The notes beneath the pieces are model-generated. The model worked only from the letters and a program-made list of their open reading frames with translations. It was not told where the DNA came from and ran no database searches. Below are positions 42,701 through 54,469 of a stretch of 64,000 nt of DNA, piece after piece. Made by a program: the position numbers and the translations under genes. Positions within the stretch are counted from its first letter, which is position 1. Every line of letters starts with the position of its first letter. Origin of the DNA: Closterium sp. Naga37s-1 (Eukaryota > Streptophyta > Zygnematophyceae > Desmidiales > Closteriaceae); contig CANJKZ010000777.1 in assembly GCA_947471745.1 (NCBI GenBank), positions 2,908,001-2,972,000 of the forward strand, read 5' to 3'.

Positions 42701-42980
42701 AGCTGTAACCCTGTCAGTGGATGTGAGGAATTTGTTTCTCAACCGAGCTTCTACCCCAACGTGTATCAAACCAATATTTCAGAACGCAGGCTCGGACCGA
42801 ATCCGAGGCAACCTCGCGTCGCCTTCGCGGTAAACAAATGCCCAGCTTGTTCCTAACCACCACTGCGCGAGGTTCCCGCTAAGTAAGAGGGTGTTACAGT
42901 TCTGCCTGTTTGTTATGAGTTGTACTAAGAGGAGTGCGCGGAAGACTTTATAAAAAGGATGTCGAATACAGAATTCCTGC

Positions 42981-44346
42981 CTGTCCTCAAGGATGTCCGT
43001 GCTAAGAGCACACTCACCCCCGACGGACGGAGGACAGACAGACTCAGACTCAGCAACGAGACTAGTGGCGTAGTCTAGACGACAGCGAGCAGCAAAGTCG
43101 ACAAGCTAAGCAACTAGGGCCGACGCAGCAGTGGACTCAAAGGAAGGGTCAGTGACAACAGTAGCCAGGAGACGCGTGACAGTAGGACTGGCAGCATGAA
43201 GAGAGTCAGACTCCGGGTCAGCAAGAACAGGAAGAGAGGACTCTGGAGGAGACGGCAACGGGACACGCAGAGGAGCAGTGGAAGGACGCAGTGCAATCTG
43301 GTGTGTGCCTGGGACCGCAGGAGGACGCGGACCCGGAGCACGACGACTAGTGCGAGCAGCACGAACAGGCGACGCAGGACGAGACGCAGGCTCACGACGC
43401 TCAGCAAGACCTCCAGTAGGACCAGTGTAGGGAGAAGGAGCAGGCAGGGGGGAGGCGGGCTGTAACAGTGACTGCGACTGGACAGGCTGTGGACAGTCTA
43501 AGGGAGGAGCAGGACCAGTAGAGGGCGGGAGACCAAGAACCTGCTCAAGGAGCGGAACGAAGTACGGCCTCGGCCGCGCAGCGCCTCCAGAACCAGCAGG
43601 GACAGCACCAGTACCCCCAGCGGCAGCACCAGCGCCAGCAGCACCTCCAGCTCCAACTGCGCCAACTCCAGCACCCTCAGACGTACCAGCGCCAGCAGAA
43701 CCACCAGCGCCAACACCCCCAGCAGCTCCAGCTCCAGCAGCTCCAACTCCAGCAGGACCGGCAGCTCTAGTACCGCCAGCAGCTCCAGCAGTACCTCCAG
43801 CAGAACCAACTCCAGCAGCCCCAGCAGCACCCCCAGTCCTCGCAGCTCCAGTACTGCCAGTACGAGCACCTCCGGGACCAGCAGCAACAGTAGTACCTCC
43901 AGCTCCAGCAGCACGGCTCCAGCGCCGGGCAAACCACTCGCGCAGCTCCTGCGGAGAGAGTAGCTCCCACCTCGTCGAAGCACCACGAGAGGCCACACGA
44001 GCAGACCCAGCACCCCCAGGCTCCGCACCCCCAGGCTCAGCACCCCCAGGCTCAGCACCCCCAAACTCAGTACCCCCAGGCTCAGCACCCCCAGGCTCCG
44101 CACCCCTGGACTCAGCACCCCCAGGCTCCGCACCCTCAGGCTCAGCACCTCCAGACCCGGCACCCGCAGGCTCAGCACCTCTAGCAGTACCAGAGTCAAC
44201 AGCTACCTTGACAGGCTCGACTGCGTCTACCTGGGACACACCTGACGGGGCAGGACCCTAAGGGGGGAGGGGGTCTACCGGGGGAGGACCTGGCGCAAAG
44301 AAGAGCGGCGGCGGGGGGAGGGGCGCAGTGCGGTAGGGGAAGAGAG
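42981..44346 (-). pseudogene. Copia A3 linker segment, inverted relative to its own RT
   Basis: Read on the minus strand it starts at LFPYRTAPLPPPP, runs through Ala-Glu-Pro-Gly and Gly-Ala repeats, and ends at GGECALSTDILEDRQ. TAG at 43108-43106 replaces GAG. The next codons of the protein (FQCFAAALPHLV) lie on the + strand at 44347. The segment has therefore been turned round in place, or two pieces were joined head to head. The sequence left of 42981 is not copia, so protease and integrase are missing. Confidence 0.8.
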
Positions 44347-46005
44347 TTCCAGTGTTTTGCTGCTGCTTTGCCTCATCTCGTGTCCACGCTGATTGCCCCT
44401 GAGGGAGACCCGGATGCACCAGACATCCCGACTCCTCGATCGTACGCTGAGGCGATCGAGGGTCCCTACTCCTCTCAGTGGCAGTCAGCCATGGACGCAG
44501 AGATGGCTTCCTGGAAGTCCACACGCACCTACGTCGACGAGGTTCCCCCACCTGGGGCGAACATCGTCAGTGGCATGTGGATTTTCAGGGTGAAGCGGCC
44601 GTCGGGTTCTCCGCCTGTCTTCAAGGCGCGTTACGTGGCCCGAGGCTTCAGTCAGCGGCAGGGAGTTGACTACTTTCAGACCTTCTCTCTCACCCAGAAG
44701 ATGACCACTCTTCGGGTGCTGCTGCACGTTGCCGCTCAGCGTGACTACGAGCTTCACTCTCTTGACTTCAGCACAGCTTTCCTGCAGGGCAGCCTGCACG
44801 AGGAGATCTGGCTGCGCCGCCCGCCTGGCTTCACTGGGTCATTTCCTCCTGGTACCCAGTGGAGCCTCCGGCGGCCAGTCTACGGTCTCCGCCAGGCGCC
44901 CCGTGAGTGGCACGACACACTGAGGAATACACTTGCGGCTCTTGGGTTTGCTCCTTCTACTGCCGACCCGTCGATGTTTCTGTGCACCGACACCTCTTTG
45001 CCGCCGTTCTACATCCTCGTGTACGTCGACGACTTGGTCTTTGCCACTGCCGACACTACTGGACTCGCCCACGTGAAGTCCGAGCTGCAGAAGAGACACA
45101 CGTGCACAGACCTGGGTGAACTGCGCAGCTACCTTGGCTTGCAGATCACCTGGGACAGAGCACAGCGCACCATTACCCTGACTCAGTCACACATGGTGCA
45201 GCAGGTCCTTCAGCGCTTCGACTTCACGTACTCCTCGCCTCAGGCCACTCCTCTGTCTACTCGCCACTCGCTCTCAGCTCTGCCTTCGGATGAGTCCGTA
45301 GAGCCAAGTGGCCCGTACCCAGAGCTTGTTGGCTGCCTCATGTACCTAATGACCTGCACACGACCTGACCTTGCATACCCTCTTAGCATCTTGGCACGCT
45401 ATGTTGCTTTTGGGAGACACCGACCAGAGCACATGGCTGCAGCGAAGAGGGTGTTGCGCTACTTGTGCAGTACGTCGGGCATGGGGCTAGTGCTTGGAGG
45501 ACGTCGTCCAGTGGTCCTCACAGGTCACGCAGACGCTTCTTGGGCTGACGACCAGGCTACGCAGCGGTCGTCACAGGGTTACACCTTCAGCCTTGGTTCC
45601 GGCTCTGTTTCGTGGCGGTCTACCCGCTCGTCTTCTGTTCTCGGCTCCAGCTGTGAGGCTGAGATCTACGCGGGGGCCATGGCTGCACAGGAGCTACGCT
45701 GGCTCACCTACCTGCTGACTGACCTAAGAGAGCCGCCTCGTTCTCCTCCAGTTTTGTACGTAGACAACAAGGCCATGCTGGCCTTGTGTCGGGAGCACAG
45801 ACTGGAGCACAGAATGAAGCACATTGCTCTTCGCTACTTCCTTGCTCGTGAGCTGCAGCAGCATGGTCAGCTGCGCCTTGCTTACGTGGCCTCTGAGGCC
45901 AACACTGCTGATATCTTTACCAAGGCACTTCCGCCTTGTGATCATCAGCGCTTCTGTACGATGCTAGGTCTTGTGCCTACTTGGCCTCACTTGCTCACTT
46001 CTTGA
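44347..46005 (+). CDS. Copia A3 reverse transcriptase and RNase H, intact frame
   Basis: An uninterrupted frame of about 545 codons from VSTLIAPEGDPDAPD to the natural TGA. It holds the complete RVT_2 domain (GMWIFRVKRPSG, SLDFSTAFLQGSLHEEIW, VYGLRQAPREW, LVYVDDLVFATADT) and RNase H (GHADASWADDQ, SCEAEIYAGAMAAQELRW, VDNKAMLALC, ANTADIFTKAL). This is the best-preserved RT in the window. Its upstream domains are inverted or missing, so it could act only in trans. Confidence 0.9.
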   Translation, partial: FQCFAAALPHLVSTLIAPEGDPDAPDIPTPRSYAEAIEGPYSSQWQSAMDAEMASWKSTRTYVDEVPPPGANIVSGMWIFRVKRPSGSPPVFKARYVARGFSQRQGVDYFQTFSLTQKMTTLRVLLHVAAQRDYELHSLDFSTAFLQGSLHEEIWLRRPPGFTGSFPPGTQWSLRRPVYGLRQAPREWHDTLRNTLAALGFAPSTADPSMFLCTDTSLPPFYILVYVDDLVFATADTTGLAHVKSELQKRHTCTDLGELRSYLGLQITWDRAQRTITLTQSHMVQQVLQRFDFTYSSPQATPLSTRHSLSALPSDESVEPSGPYPELVGCLMYLMTCTRPDLAYPLSILARYVAFGRHRPEHMAAAKRVLRYLCSTSGMGLVLGGRRPVVLTGHADASWADDQATQRSSQGYTFSLGSGSVSWRSTRSSSVLGSSCEAEIYAGAMAAQELRWLTYLLTDLREPPRSPPVLYVDNKAMLALCREHRLEHRMKHIALRYFLARELQQHGQLRLAYVASEANTADIFTKALPPCDHQRFCTMLGLVPTWPHLLTS

Positions 46006-46202
46006 CCTTGCTTGTACTGTGATCTTTCTATACCTGCACTTGCTTGTTTACCTTTATATATGATCTTGCATGTGAACTGGCCTTGCGGCCTTGATCTTGT
46101 GCTAGGAATGTGTGGTGACGTTGTGATCCACCCTGAGCTTGCTTTGCTTTGCTTGACTGGTCTTGTGACCACTTGTTCTCCCCCACTTTGCCTATGGGGG
46201 TG

Positions 46203-46326
46203 TGTCAAACTTATATGCTATGGTCTATCTAGGCTGTAGTGGGGTAGACACTATAGGGTACAACATTTCTAGGTTTCCTACTTGTACCCACATTCTCCTT
46301 AGTCATTCATTCCTCATTTCTTCACA
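46203..46326 (+). repeat. Copia A3 3' LTR
   Basis: TGTCAAACTT...TTCTTCACA, 124 bp, preceded by the copia-A PPT (TATGGGGGTG). No 5' LTR remains. Confidence 0.8.
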
Positions 46327-47774
46327 ATCAACGCCGCAGATCTCGATAAAGAATTTCCCCAGAGGGCTTCGAAGTACACCGTAAACCGTTGAAACAGCTG
46401 GAGAGCAGACGTTCACCCGTCTCCAACCGTAGAAATGTAGCCCCGAAAATCATGGTTGTTGAAGCAGTCCCGAAGTTAATCTCCGCCGCATAGCCCTGAT
46501 GTTTCCGCCGTTGACCCTGGTACTCCGATGTTCATTCACCTTCATACCCGTCAGAGCCACTTAGCGAATCCCAGGTATCCTTGGCGATGCACCCCTCGCC
46601 GCGCCTCCATGTAACAATATCAAACCCTTTCGGGTGTCTACCGAAGAGACTCCGAAATTCGCGATGGAGTGGTGCTCGTTCTCAACCTTTCACTCAAGTG
46701 ATCTGCTGGAGCACCCACAACTTTCCCTCCATCACATTTTTTTTTTTGTCTTCACCCCCCGACAATTTCGCTTGCCGCCGTTCACCCAGCGTCCGCTTTT
46801 GTCGAATGAGGTATAACTCCGTGTTGCCCGCGATTTTTCTGACATTCGGTGAAGGCGCGAACGCTATCGTAGCCGGATCTTGTTTATCGGATCAAACAGT
46901 CAGGCCGGCCGCTTCGTTGCCCACCGCGTCTATCGCGTTTAAAAAATCCACAGCTTCGGAAACCCCTTTTTCGCTGCTACACCATGTCGGGTAGACCGTT
47001 GAATTAGGAGAAACTCCGACAGCTGCACCAACTGCTTCAGCTCCGACTTTTTCGGCGGGGTAACTGCTGCCGATGGTCCGGTTTTGTCGGGGCCGAAATA
47101 GTGCCGCTCCCTGAAATTTTCTTGTACGCCCAGCTGGCGAGCTGGCGCAATACCCGCGCTTTTTAGCCAGCACAGGGCTAAACACAGGGCCCCACCTTTG
47201 GATCCAGTGGCCAATAGGACTTACGAATTGCCTTCGAGGCCTTCTGGGCGTGAGGTATGTGAAACTTTCGCAAACCTCGGCCGGTAGTGGTACCCATCCG
47301 GCTACCGCCGCTTAGCCACAAACGTTTAGGCATCAGCTTGAGCGTTTCCCCGTGGGTCGTAATTTTCGCCTCCTAAAGCTCGAAACCCGTTTCTCTCGCT
47401 AAACCCGATCTCGACACAACTCCGTGAATTGCAGCCGGTAGTGCGTCGACACCAGCACTTAGTGGCTTAGTTTGTTCGATTGTGGAAAAGATTCGTAAGG
47501 TCGCAGGTTCGAGTCTTGCTAATAGGTGGTTTATTGCAGGGGACAGATAGTGTTTCGTCTCGCTTCGGAGCATTCCGTAACAGTACGACTAAGATCGTAT
47601 AGTGTACAGTCAGGGAAATGAATTACTTACGCTGTTTTTCTAAGGGTAAAAAAAAACTTACACTTTCTGACCTAGGGTAAAATATCCATTACACTGCCTG
47701 TGTAAGGGTAACTGAAAAAAAGCGGCCGCCAGTCAGTGCAAAAAGGGAATTTTACCCTGATAACGAGAGCCCTG
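46327..47774. other. Unassigned region between copia A3 and A5
   Basis: About 1.45 kb with no supported gene. Short frames only. It holds a tRNA-like relic at about 47455-47530 and a stretch of AAGGGTAA repeats at 47640-47760. Confidence 0.4.
47456..47527 (+). ncRNA. tRNA-like relic or head of a tRNA-derived SINE
   Basis: An A-box-like TGGCTTAGTTTG (47463-47474) and a B-box-like GGTTCGAGTCT (47506-47516) stand at tRNA spacing. The T arm GCAGG-TTCGAGT-CTTGC can pair with one G-T pair. The acceptor stem does not pair well, so a functional tRNA is unlikely. Confidence 0.35.
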
Positions 47775-47886
47775 ATTGAGTATCGAGAGAGTTGGTACAA
47801 GAGGAAAATCCTAAGGGGTTATACCCCACACTATCTACCCCACTACAGCCTAGCAATAAGTCTAACATATAGATATATGTTTGACA
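47775..47886 (-). repeat. Copia A5 3' LTR
   Basis: Right edge GTTTGACA at 47886 is clear. The left edge near 47773-47777 is uncertain because there is no partner LTR. It resembles the A2 LTR (TTGGTACAA, TACCCCAC, CATATG). Confidence 0.65.
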
Positions 47887-48116
47887 CACCCCCATAGGCA
47901 AAGTGGGGGAGAGCAGGAGATCACAAGACCAGTCAAGAAAAGCAAAGCAAGCTCAGGGTGGATCACAACGTCACCACACACACTGAGCACAAGCAAAGGG
48001 CCACAAGGCCAGTTCACATGCAGAGGCATATATGCAATACTAACAACACAGTGATCTCAATCTAGCAAAGCAAGCATGCAGGTATATATATAGATAGATC
48101 ACAGTACAGACAAAGC

Positions 48117-51100
48117 CTACAGCAAGTGAGGAAAAGTGGGCACAAGCCCCAGCATAGTGCAGAAATGCTGATGATCACCAGACTGAAGTGCCTTGGTGAA
48201 TATATCAGCGGTGTTGGCCTGAGTGGCCACGTAACGCAGACGAAGCTGACCACGCTGCTGCAACTCTCGAGCCAGGAAATAACGCAGAGCGATGTGCTTC
48301 GTTCTGTGCTCCAGTCTGTGCTCCTCACACAAGGCAATGGCAGCCTTGTTGTCGACGTACAGTACTGGAGGAGAAAGAGGCCGCTCTCCCAAGTCGGTCA
48401 GCAGGTAGGTGAGCCAGCGTAACTCCTGTGCAGCCATGGCTGTGGCGTAGATCTCAGCCTCACAACTGGAGCCGAGAACTGAAGACGAGCGAGTAGAACG
48501 CCAAGAAACCGAACCAGAGCCAAGGCTGAAGGTGTAACCCTGTGACGACCGCTGAGTAGCCTGGTCGTCAACCCAAGAAGCGTCTGAGTGCCCAGTGAGA
48601 ACAACTGAGCTCCTCCCTCCAAGCACTAGCCCCATGCCTGATGTACTGCACAAGTAGCGCAGTACCCTCTTTGCAGCAGCCATGTGCTCAGGTCGGTGCC
48701 GACCAGGAGCCATGTAGCGAGCCAGAAGGCCAAGAGGGTACGCGAGGTCAGGACGAGTCCAAGTCATCAGGTACATGAGGCAGCCAACTAGCTCTGGGTA
48801 AGGACCACTCGGCTCTACGGACTCGTCCGAAGGTGGAGCTGAGAGCGAGTGACTTGTAGCCAGAGGAGTGGCCTGTGCCGAGGACAAGGTGAAGCCGAAG
48901 CGCTGAAGGACCTGCTGCACCATGTGTGACTGCGTCAGAGTGATGGTGCGGCGTGCTCTGTCCCGGGTGATCTGCAAGCCAAGGTAGATGCGCAGTTCAC
49001 ACAGGTCTGTGCACGTGTGTCTCTTCTGCAGCTCCGACTTCACGTGGGCGAGAGCCTCAGTGTCAGCAGTGGCAAAGACCAAGTTGTCGACGTACACGAG
49101 GATGTAGAACGGCGGTAGTGAAGAGTCGGTGCGCAGAAACAGCGACGGGTCAGCAGTGAAGCCAGGAGGGCGGCGCAGCCAGATCTCCTCATGCAGGCTG
49201 CCCTGCAAGAGAGCTGTGCTGAAGTCAAGAGAGTGAAGCTCGTAGTCACGCTGAGCGGCAACGTACAGCAGCACCCAAAGAGTGGTCATCTTCGGGGTGG
49301 GGGAGAAGGTCTGGAAGAAGTCTACTCCCTCTCGCTGACTGAAGCCTCGAGCAACGTAACGAGCCTTGAAGACAGGCGGAGAACCTGGCGGCCGCTTCAC
49401 CCTGAAAATCCACATGCCACACTGACGATGTTCGCCCCAGGAGGGGGAACCTCGTCGACGTAAGTGCCAGTGGACTTCCAGAATGCCATCTCTGCATCCA
49501 TGGCTGTCTGCCACTGAGAGGAGTACTCACCCGCGATCGCCTCAGCGTAAGAGCGCGGGGTCGGGATGTCTGGTGCATCCGGGTCTCCCTCAGGGGCAAG
49601 CAGCATGGACAAGAGATGAGGCGCAGCGGCTGCAAGACACTCAAGGTCCTTCTGCCTATCATCAAGGACGTCCGTGCTAAGAGCACACTCACCCCCGACG
49701 GACGGAGGACAGACAGACTCAGACTCAGCAACAAGACTAGCGGCGTAGTCCAGACGACAGGCAGCAGCAAAGTCAACCAGCTCAGCGACAAAGGCAGACG
49801 CAGCAGCAGACTCAAACGACGGGTCAGTGACAACAGTGGCTAGTAGACGCATGACAGTAGGGTGAGCAGCACGGGTGCGGTCAGTCTCAGGCTCAGGAAC
49901 GGTAGGCAGAGAAGACGCAGGAGGGGACGGCAGGGGAACACGCTGCAGAGGAGAGGAAGGACGACGGACGACAAGGGAAGGGCCGTGGAGAGCAGGCTGA
50001 CGCTGACGAGGAACACGACGACTGGAACGACCAGAACGGACAGGTGAGACGGGACGCGACGCAGGCTCACGACGCTCAGCAAGGCTCCCGGTCTGCTCTG
50101 TGTACGGAGAAGGAGCAGGCAGCGGTGAGCCAGGCTGTAACGGAAGACCAGTAGACGAGGGGAGACTGAGAACCTGGCGAAGTGCAGAGGCAGGCGGTGG
50201 CAGAGACGACGGAGACGGCGGAGCGAAGAACAGGCGCGGCTGTGCAGTGCCACCAGCACCAGCAGCCCCAGCACCCCCAGCAGCTCTAGTACCCCCAATA
50301 GCTCCAGCACCACCAGCAGCTCCAGTACCCTCGGTAGCTCCAGCACCTCCAGCAGCTCCAGTACCCTCAGCAGCTCCAGCACCTCCAGCAGCTCCAGTAC
50401 CCTCAGCAGCTCCAGCACCTCCAGCAGCTCCAGTACCCTCAGCACCAGCTCCACCTACTGCAGCACCCCCAGAACCGGCACCTCCAGCCCCAGGGTCTCC
50501 AGCCGCAGTGCCACCAGGAGCAGCACCCTCAGACACAACACCGCCAGCCCCAGCAGCTCCAGTACCCCCAGTACGAGCACCTCCGGGACCAACTACACCA
50601 GCACCTCCAGCAGGCAAAGGACCAGCACCACTCCCAGCGCCAGTGACCTCAGCAGAAGGACCCCCAGCAGGAGAGTCCTGAGGTGCAGAAGCAAGATGCT
50701 GACGGCGACCGTACCAGTCGTGCAGCTGCTGGGAGGTGAGAGGCACACGCGGACGAAGAAGGCTACTCCAAGGAGACCGCGGAACAGCAGTCTCAGAACC
50801 CTCAGGCGACTCACCCCCAGACTCAGCACCCCCAGGCTCCTCACGCTCAGCGCCCCCAGACCCAGCACCCCAACGCTGCGCACCCCCAAGCTCCGCACCC
50901 CCAGGGACAGCACCACTCCCAAGAGGACCGGAGTCACCAGTGACCTCAGCAGGCGCAGGGACGGGAGGGTCTACCTGAGAAACACCTGAGGGAGCAGGAC
51001 CTGGCGCGGGGAGGGGGTCTACCTGGGGAGGACCTGGGGCGAGAAAGAGCGGCGGGGGGGGGGGGCGAGGGGCAGTGCGGTAGGGAAAGAGACGGTAGAA

Positions 51101-51685
51101 GGGAACTGACTTGTCAAAGGTGACGTCCTGAGACGGAAAGACACGGCGCGAGGCGGGGTCGTAAAACTGCCAGCCAGGCGCGTCAGGGACAAAACCAAGG
51201 AAGACGCAAGGAATGGCGCGAGGGGAGAGCTTGTCCGCAGTGGTATCGCGGACAAAGGCACGAGCACCCCAGACCCGGAAACGCGACGCATCGCCAACCT
51301 TCCCCGTCCACAGCAGTGTGGGCGAGGTCTCCGACAAGGAGACACGGGGCCAGAGGTTGAGCTGATGCGCGGCGTACCAGACCGCAAACGGCCATAGAAA
51401 ATGGGGGGCAGCCGCATGGATCATGGAGGTACGAGCGACCTCCATGACTAAGCCAATGCGGCGCTCAGCAACCCCATTCTGCTGCGGAGAGGCCGGAAGC
51501 GTGAACGACTGGGTGATGCCGTGCTCCGCACAGTAGGCTGCCAAGAGGTCGGAGGAGAACTCACCACCTCTGTCAGAGTGCAGACGCAGGACAGGAAATT
51601 CCGACTCAAACCGCTCGCGGAGCTGGAGACGAACAGCGCGGATCCAAGGGATCAAAACAGCAGGGACATCCGCCTTCCGCTGCAA
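48117..51685 (-). pseudogene. Copia A5 integrase, linker, RT, RNase H
   Basis: One 762-codon frame (51685-49397) covers the integrase from the second Asp (HSDRGGEFSS) with Glu in NGVAERR, then a linker of about 340 residues rich in Gly-Ala-Glu repeats, then the RT start. A two-base CA insertion at about 49421 shifts the frame. The second frame (49514-48117) lacks about 42 RT residues after RRPPGFT. Its catalytic motif reads YVDN in place of YVDD (49083-49085). RNase H is complete. RT function must be lost. Confidence 0.88.
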
Positions 51686-51783
51686 GGGGAAGACCGTCTC
51701 GTCCTGCGTCGCCTGTTCGTGCTGCTCGCACTAGTCGTCGTGTTCCGCATCCGCGTCCTCCTGCGGTCCCAGGCACGCACCAG

Positions 51784-52910
51784 ATGGCACTGCGTCCTTC
51801 CACTGCTCCACTACGTGTCCCTTTGCCGTCTCCTCCAGAGTCCTCTCTTCCTGCTCTTGCTGACCCGGAGTCTGACTCTCTTCGTGCTGCCAGTCCTACT
51901 GTCACGCGTCTTCTGGCTACTGTTGTCACTGACCCGTCCTTTGAGTCCACTGCTGCGTCTGCCCTAGTTGCTGAGCTTGTCGACTTCGCTGCTTGCTGTC
52001 GTCTGGACTACGCTGCTAGTCTTGTTGCTGAGTCTGAGTCTGTCTGTCCTCCGTCCGTCGGGGGTGAGTGTGCTCTTAGCACGGACGTCCTTGAGGACAG
52101 GCAGGAGGAGTTCCAATGTTTTGCTGCTGCTTTACCTCATCTCGTGTCCATGCTGATTGCCCCTGAGGGAGATCCGGATGCACCAGACATCCCGACTCTG
52201 CACTCTTACGCAGAGGCGATAGAGGGTCCCTACTCCTCTCAGTGGCAGTCAGCCATGGACGCAGAGATGGCTTCCTGGAAGTCCACAGGCCCCTACGTCG
52301 ACGAGGTTCCCCCACCTGGGGCGAACATCGTCAGTGGCATGTGGATTTTCAGGGTGAAGCGGCCGCCGGGTTCTCCGCCTATCTTCAAGGCGCGTTACGT
52401 GGCTCGAGGCTTCAGTCAGCGGCAGGGAGTTGACTACTTTCAGACCTTCTCTCTCACCCAGAAGATGACCACTCTTCGGGTGCTGCTGCACATAGCCGCT
52501 CAGCGCGACTACAAGCTTCACTCTCTTGACTTCAGCACAGCTTTCCTGCAGGGCAGCCTGCACGAGGAGATCTGGCTGCGCCGCCCACCTGGCTTCACTG
52601 GGTCGTTTCCTCCTGGTACCCAGTGGAGCCTCCGGCGGCCAGTCTACGGTCTCCGCCAGGCGCTCGGTGAGTGGCACGACACACTGAGGACTACACTTGT
52701 GGCTCTTGGATTTGCTCCTTGTACTGCCGAGCCGTCGCTGTTTCTACGCACCGACACCTCTTTGCCGCCGTTCTACATCCTCGTGTACGTCGACGACTTG
52801 GTCTTTGCTACTGCTGACACTACTGGACTCGCCCACGTGAAGTCCGAGCTGCAGAAGAGATACACGTGCACAGACTTGGGTGAACTGCGCAGCTACCTTG
52901 GCTTGCAGAT
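51784..52910 (+). pseudogene. Copia A4 linker end and reverse transcriptase, 5' part
   Basis: Open frame covering the end of the linker (PSTAPLRVPLPSPPESS), the conserved CPPSVGGECALSTDVLEDRQ block and the RT through YVDDLVFATADT to YLGLQI. It stops at the inserted LTR. Closely related to A3 (IEGPYSSQWQ, AFLQGSLHEEIW). Confidence 0.88.
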
Positions 52911-53792
52911 TGTTAGAGACTAAGGACGGAGTCTATGAAGATTAGGTGCCTAAACTTCTCAAAATCGTTGGTCTCTATTTCTGGACAGAATAGTCGCGCT
53001 CACAAGAAACGCCGTCGACGAAAAGTTCACAATCAAAACTTCACTACACTCAGATATGTTGTAGCTCTACTCCGTGGCTACAATTCCCAAGTTGAATCGT
53101 ACGAAAAGTTGAAGTATTTCTTGAGTTATGAATTTCGGCGCACTAGGGGGTATGCTGCCATAGAATCTTAACTCAATCACAAAGTTCTCATACAAGTTCA
53201 CAATTACTACACAAGAGAGTTAGAGTGGCAATAAACCAGGTGGGATGGGATGAAGAGGACGAGAGGGAAGGTCCCAAGAGAGTCCCCAACCAAGGAAACC
53301 CCATGCCACACAATTCCCTTCCCCATAGGCAACCCAACTTTGACCTTTGTCACTATCCCAACCTCCACAATCCACCTCAACCCAACTTGGCCACACTTGC
53401 CAACCTGGTTTGGTTTCTCCCAACCATTTGGCAGCAACTACAGTAGAAAAGACGAATTTTCCAACCCCCAAAAGTCTGTACCCCATATTGAGTCAACCCC
53501 ACAACTTCCCACAGTTGCCACAATCAAATATGAAAAGCATACGAACTCCAACGTTCGTAACTTTCTTGATCGTGCTCCGATTGAAGCGATACTTGGTTCG
53601 TCGGAGAGCTCTTGAGCACAGGAGTCACTTCAGATATCTGCTCAAGTCAAATAACATTCACACACACTCAGAAAAACCAAACCGCACAAAACACAAATTC
53701 TTGCACACGCTCACACCACGCATGCAACGCACGAATATGTGATGGGAGGCAGACAGACGTGAATGCATATGGTAGCATCACATAACACAGAT
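52906..53792 (+). repeat. 877-bp solo LTR with CAGAT target duplication
   Basis: Insert 52911-53787 begins TGTTAGAG and ends CATAACA (5-bp inverted ends TGTTA/TAACA). CAGAT is repeated at 52906-52910 and 53788-53792. The copia A4 frame continues exactly on both sides. There is no ORF and no internal PBS or pol, so it is a solo LTR of a family not otherwise seen in the window. Confidence 0.88.
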
Positions 53793-54277
53793 CACCCGGG
53801 ACAGAGCACAGCGCACCATTACCCTGACTCAGTCACACATTGTGCAGCAGGTCCTTCAGCGCTTCGACTTCACGTACTCCTCGCCTCAGGCCACTCCTCT
53901 GTCTACTCGCCACTCGCTCTCAGCTCTGCCTTCGGATGAGTCCGTAGAGCCGAGTGGCCCGTACCTAGAGCTTGTTGGCTGCCTCATGTACCTGATGACC
54001 TGCACTCGACCTGACCTTGCATACCCTCTTAGCATCTTGGCACGCCATGCTGGCCTTGTGTCGGGAGCACAGACTGGAGCACAGAACGAAGCACATTGCT
54101 CTTCGCTACTTCCTTTCTCGTGAGCTGCAGCAGCGTGGTCAGCTGCGCCTTGCTTACGTGGCCTCTCGGGCCAACACTGCTGATATCTTTACCAAGGCAC
54201 TTCAGCCTTGTGATCATCAGCGCTTTTGTACGATGCTAGGTCATGTGCCTACTTGGCCTCACTTGCTCACTTCTTGA
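53788..54277 (+). pseudogene. Copia A4 RT end and RNase H, internally deleted
   Basis: Continues from ITRDRAQRTITLTQSH through the QVLQRFDF and PYLELVGCLMYL blocks. At about 54045 it jumps from LAR to MLALCREHRLEHRT, losing the core of RNase H. It ends at the natural TGA after LLTS. Confidence 0.85.
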
Positions 54278-54469
54278 CCTTGCTTGTACTGTGTTTTATC
54301 TATACCTGCACTTGCTTGTTTACCTTTATGTATAATCCTGCATGTGAACTGGCCTTGTGGCCTTGAACTTGTGCTCGGAATATGTGGTGACATTGTGATC
54401 CACCCTTAGCTTGCCTTGCTTGACTGGTCTTGTGACCCCTTGTTCTCCCCCACTTTGCCTATCGGGGTG

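Larger units (their letters stand above)
47775..51705 (-). mobile_element. Copia A5, 5'-truncated
   Basis: Copia-A family element in reverse orientation. The 3' LTR lies at about 47775-47886. The polyprotein runs from RNase H to the middle of the integrase. It ends at about 51705, where it meets copia A4 head to head. Protease, leader and 5' LTR are absent. Confidence 0.85.
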
